Origin: Veillonella sp.
GTDB taxonomy: Bacteria > Bacillota > Negativicutes > Veillonellales > Veillonellaceae
Direction of reading: 5' to 3'
DNA length: 14,709 bases
Assembly (NCBI GenBank): GCA_019419725.1
Contig: DXZL01000026.1
Span: forward strand, 1 to 14,709
Shown: positions 14,173-14,709 of the stretch, piece after piece
Position numbering within the stretch: position 1 is the stretch's first letter
Layout of the letters: each line of letters begins with the position of its first letter
Translations under genes and position numbers: made by a program
Notes under the pieces: generated by a model
The model's input: the letters and a program-made list of their open reading frames with translations, nothing else
The model's database searches: none
Told to the model about the DNA's origin: nothing

Positions 14173-14475
14173 ATGGGATTTTTTGATTTTCTAAAACCAA
14201 GATCAAAGGAACATATTGAAGAATGTTGGCCTGGTGGCAAGATGCTTCAAGTCCATATAGAATACGATACAAAATCTGCTGTCATTACCTACAAGGGACG
14301 TTATGGATTGCAATTTAATGTGCCAAAGGCAGATGTGACAGATATTATCGTCAAAGAGGTAAGCCGTACGCATAGCGTTCTTCAACTGTATAGTGGTGTT
14401 GACTGTGTAGGAACTAGTGATATACTCCCTACAGAGGCTTGTAATACGATGAAGGATTGGCTAAGGCAATATTGA
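14173..14475 (+). CDS. Small hypothetical protein, third gene of the MOSC-moaA operon
   Basis: I do not recognise this 100-residue protein. It starts MGFFDFLKPRSKEHIEECWP, a hydrophobic-then-basic N terminus that could touch a membrane surface but is too short for a normal signal peptide or membrane segment. The middle alternates hydrophobic and polar residues (LQVHIEYDTKSAVITYKGRY, then LQFNVPKADVTDIIV), as in a beta-barrel such as a PH-like fold, and the end NTMKDWLRQY is probably a helix. It begins 1 base after the moaA stop with GGAGG 5 bases before the ATG, so it is surely co-translated with moaA; a TTG start 4 codons earlier is possible but unneeded. Three cysteines (18, 78, 90) are scattered and show no metal-site pattern. 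A link to molybdenum cofactor work rests only on position. Confidence 0.75.
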   Translation: MGFFDFLKPRSKEHIEECWPGGKMLQVHIEYDTKSAVITYKGRYGLQFNVPKADVTDIIVKEVSRTHSVLQLYSGVDCVGTSDILPTEACNTMKDWLRQY

Positions 14476-14483
14476 TGTATATG

Positions 14484-14525
14484 TTTTATAGGAATGTAAT
14501 AAATATTCTTTACATTCCTATAAAA
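14484..14525. repeat. Perfect 16-bp inverted repeat upstream of tRNA-Lys
   Basis: TTTTATAGGAATGTAA (14484-14499) and TTACATTCCTATAAAA (14510-14525) are perfect complements around a 10-base loop. There is no T-run after the right arm on either strand, so it is not a canonical terminator, though it may end or protect the moaA-operon mRNA. Its right arm covers the -35 box of the tRNA promoter. Confidence 0.7.
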
Positions 14526-14537
14526 TAGGCATATAAT
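14509..14537 (+). promoter_or_regulatory. Predicted tRNA-Lys promoter
   Basis: TTTACA (14509-14514), a 17-base spacer and a perfect TATAAT (14532-14537) place the start near 14544, only a few bases ahead of the mature tRNA end at 14550. Confidence 0.75.
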
Positions 14538-14549
14538 TAGTCGTGTCAT

Positions 14550-14625
14550 GGACCACTAGCTCAGCTGGCAGAGCACCTGACTCTTAATCAGGGTGTCCAG
14601 GGTTCGAACCCCTGGTGGTCCACCA
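14550..14625 (+). tRNA. tRNA-Lys (anticodon CTT)
   Basis: A full cloverleaf of 76 bases: acceptor GGACCAC (14550-14556) pairs with GTGGTCC (14615-14621), D-arm GCTC/GAGC, anticodon stem CCTGA/TCAGG with loop CTCTTAA and anticodon CTT at 14583-14585, and T-arm CAGGG/CCCTG around TTCGAAC. Discriminator A and the CCA end are encoded. It decodes AAG. It has its own promoter and terminator, so it is a single-gene unit. Confidence 0.97.
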
Positions 14626-14629
14626 AAAT

Positions 14630-14656
14630 AACCCGCACAGTAGTGCGGGTTTTCTT
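14630..14656 (+). terminator. Intrinsic terminator after tRNA-Lys
   Basis: AACCCGCAC (14630-14638) pairs perfectly with GTGCGGGTT (14643-14651) around the loop AGTA, with a T-rich tail. It starts 5 bases after the tRNA. Confidence 0.88.
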
Positions 14657-14673
14657 ATTATTGTCTTTAGACT

Positions 14674-14696
14674 GGTTCGCGACGTAGTCGCGAATC
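14674..14696. repeat. GC-rich palindrome, possible interspersed repeat
   Basis: TTCGCGAC (14676-14683) and GTCGCGAA (14687-14694) are perfect arms around GTA, extendable by a G-T and a G-C pair to 14674-14696. It contrasts with the AT-rich surroundings, comes just after a terminator, and has no T-run, which fits a REP-like intergenic repeat. Only one copy is present in the window. Confidence 0.5.
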
Positions 14697-14709
14697 ATAA
14701 AACCACCCG

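Overview
The window is an ordinary, densely packed stretch of low-GC bacterial chromosome with no phage, insertion sequence, CRISPR array or rRNA. Protein resemblance (a Bacillus-like GuaC, an ECF-type ThiT, PezT-like zeta kinase, TtdAB, Fhs/FchA), AT-rich intergenic regions, sigma-A-like promoters and strong AGGAGG ribosome binding sites point to an anaerobic Firmicute. My best guess is a Negativicute of the Veillonella type. This is inference from gene content, not a database match.

Layout. GMP reductase (guaC) is the only gene on the minus strand and is divergent from an operon thiT - mobA/mobB fusion - moeA (thiamine uptake plus molybdenum cofactor maturation), whose genes overlap each other. 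After a terminator comes a PezT/zeta-family kinase with an extra N-terminal helical domain of about 100 residues and no neighbouring antitoxin gene, followed after 14 bases by an AraC-family regulator with a C-terminal coiled-coil tail. A 385-base spacer with repeated GATTTTGTATA-like motifs leads to ttdA-ttdB, the two subunits of an iron-sulfur L(+)-tartrate dehydratase/fumarase-type enzyme.

Next are fhs (formate-tetrahydrofolate ligase), with a large palindrome at its predicted transcription start, and fchA (methenyl-tetrahydrofolate cyclohydrolase/cyclodeaminase), separated by a perfect hairpin. Then comes a xanthine-type NCS2 permease with two PurBox-like inverted pairs upstream, one on each side of a terminator. 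The last part holds a MOSC-domain protein, moaA, a small hypothetical protein, and tRNA-Lys(CTT) with its own promoter and terminator. The window ends in a GC-rich palindrome that looks like an interspersed repeat.

How the genes fit together. Three themes recur: molybdenum cofactor synthesis (mobAB, moeA, MOSC protein, moaA), purine handling (guaC, xanthine permease) and tetrahydrofolate one-carbon metabolism (fhs, fchA). Together they would suit a purine-using anaerobe, because molybdenum hydroxylases oxidise xanthine and purine fermentation releases one-carbon units on folate; that link is inference. The most unusual item is the antitoxin-less zeta kinase with its added N-terminal domain, a possible self-inhibited toxin.
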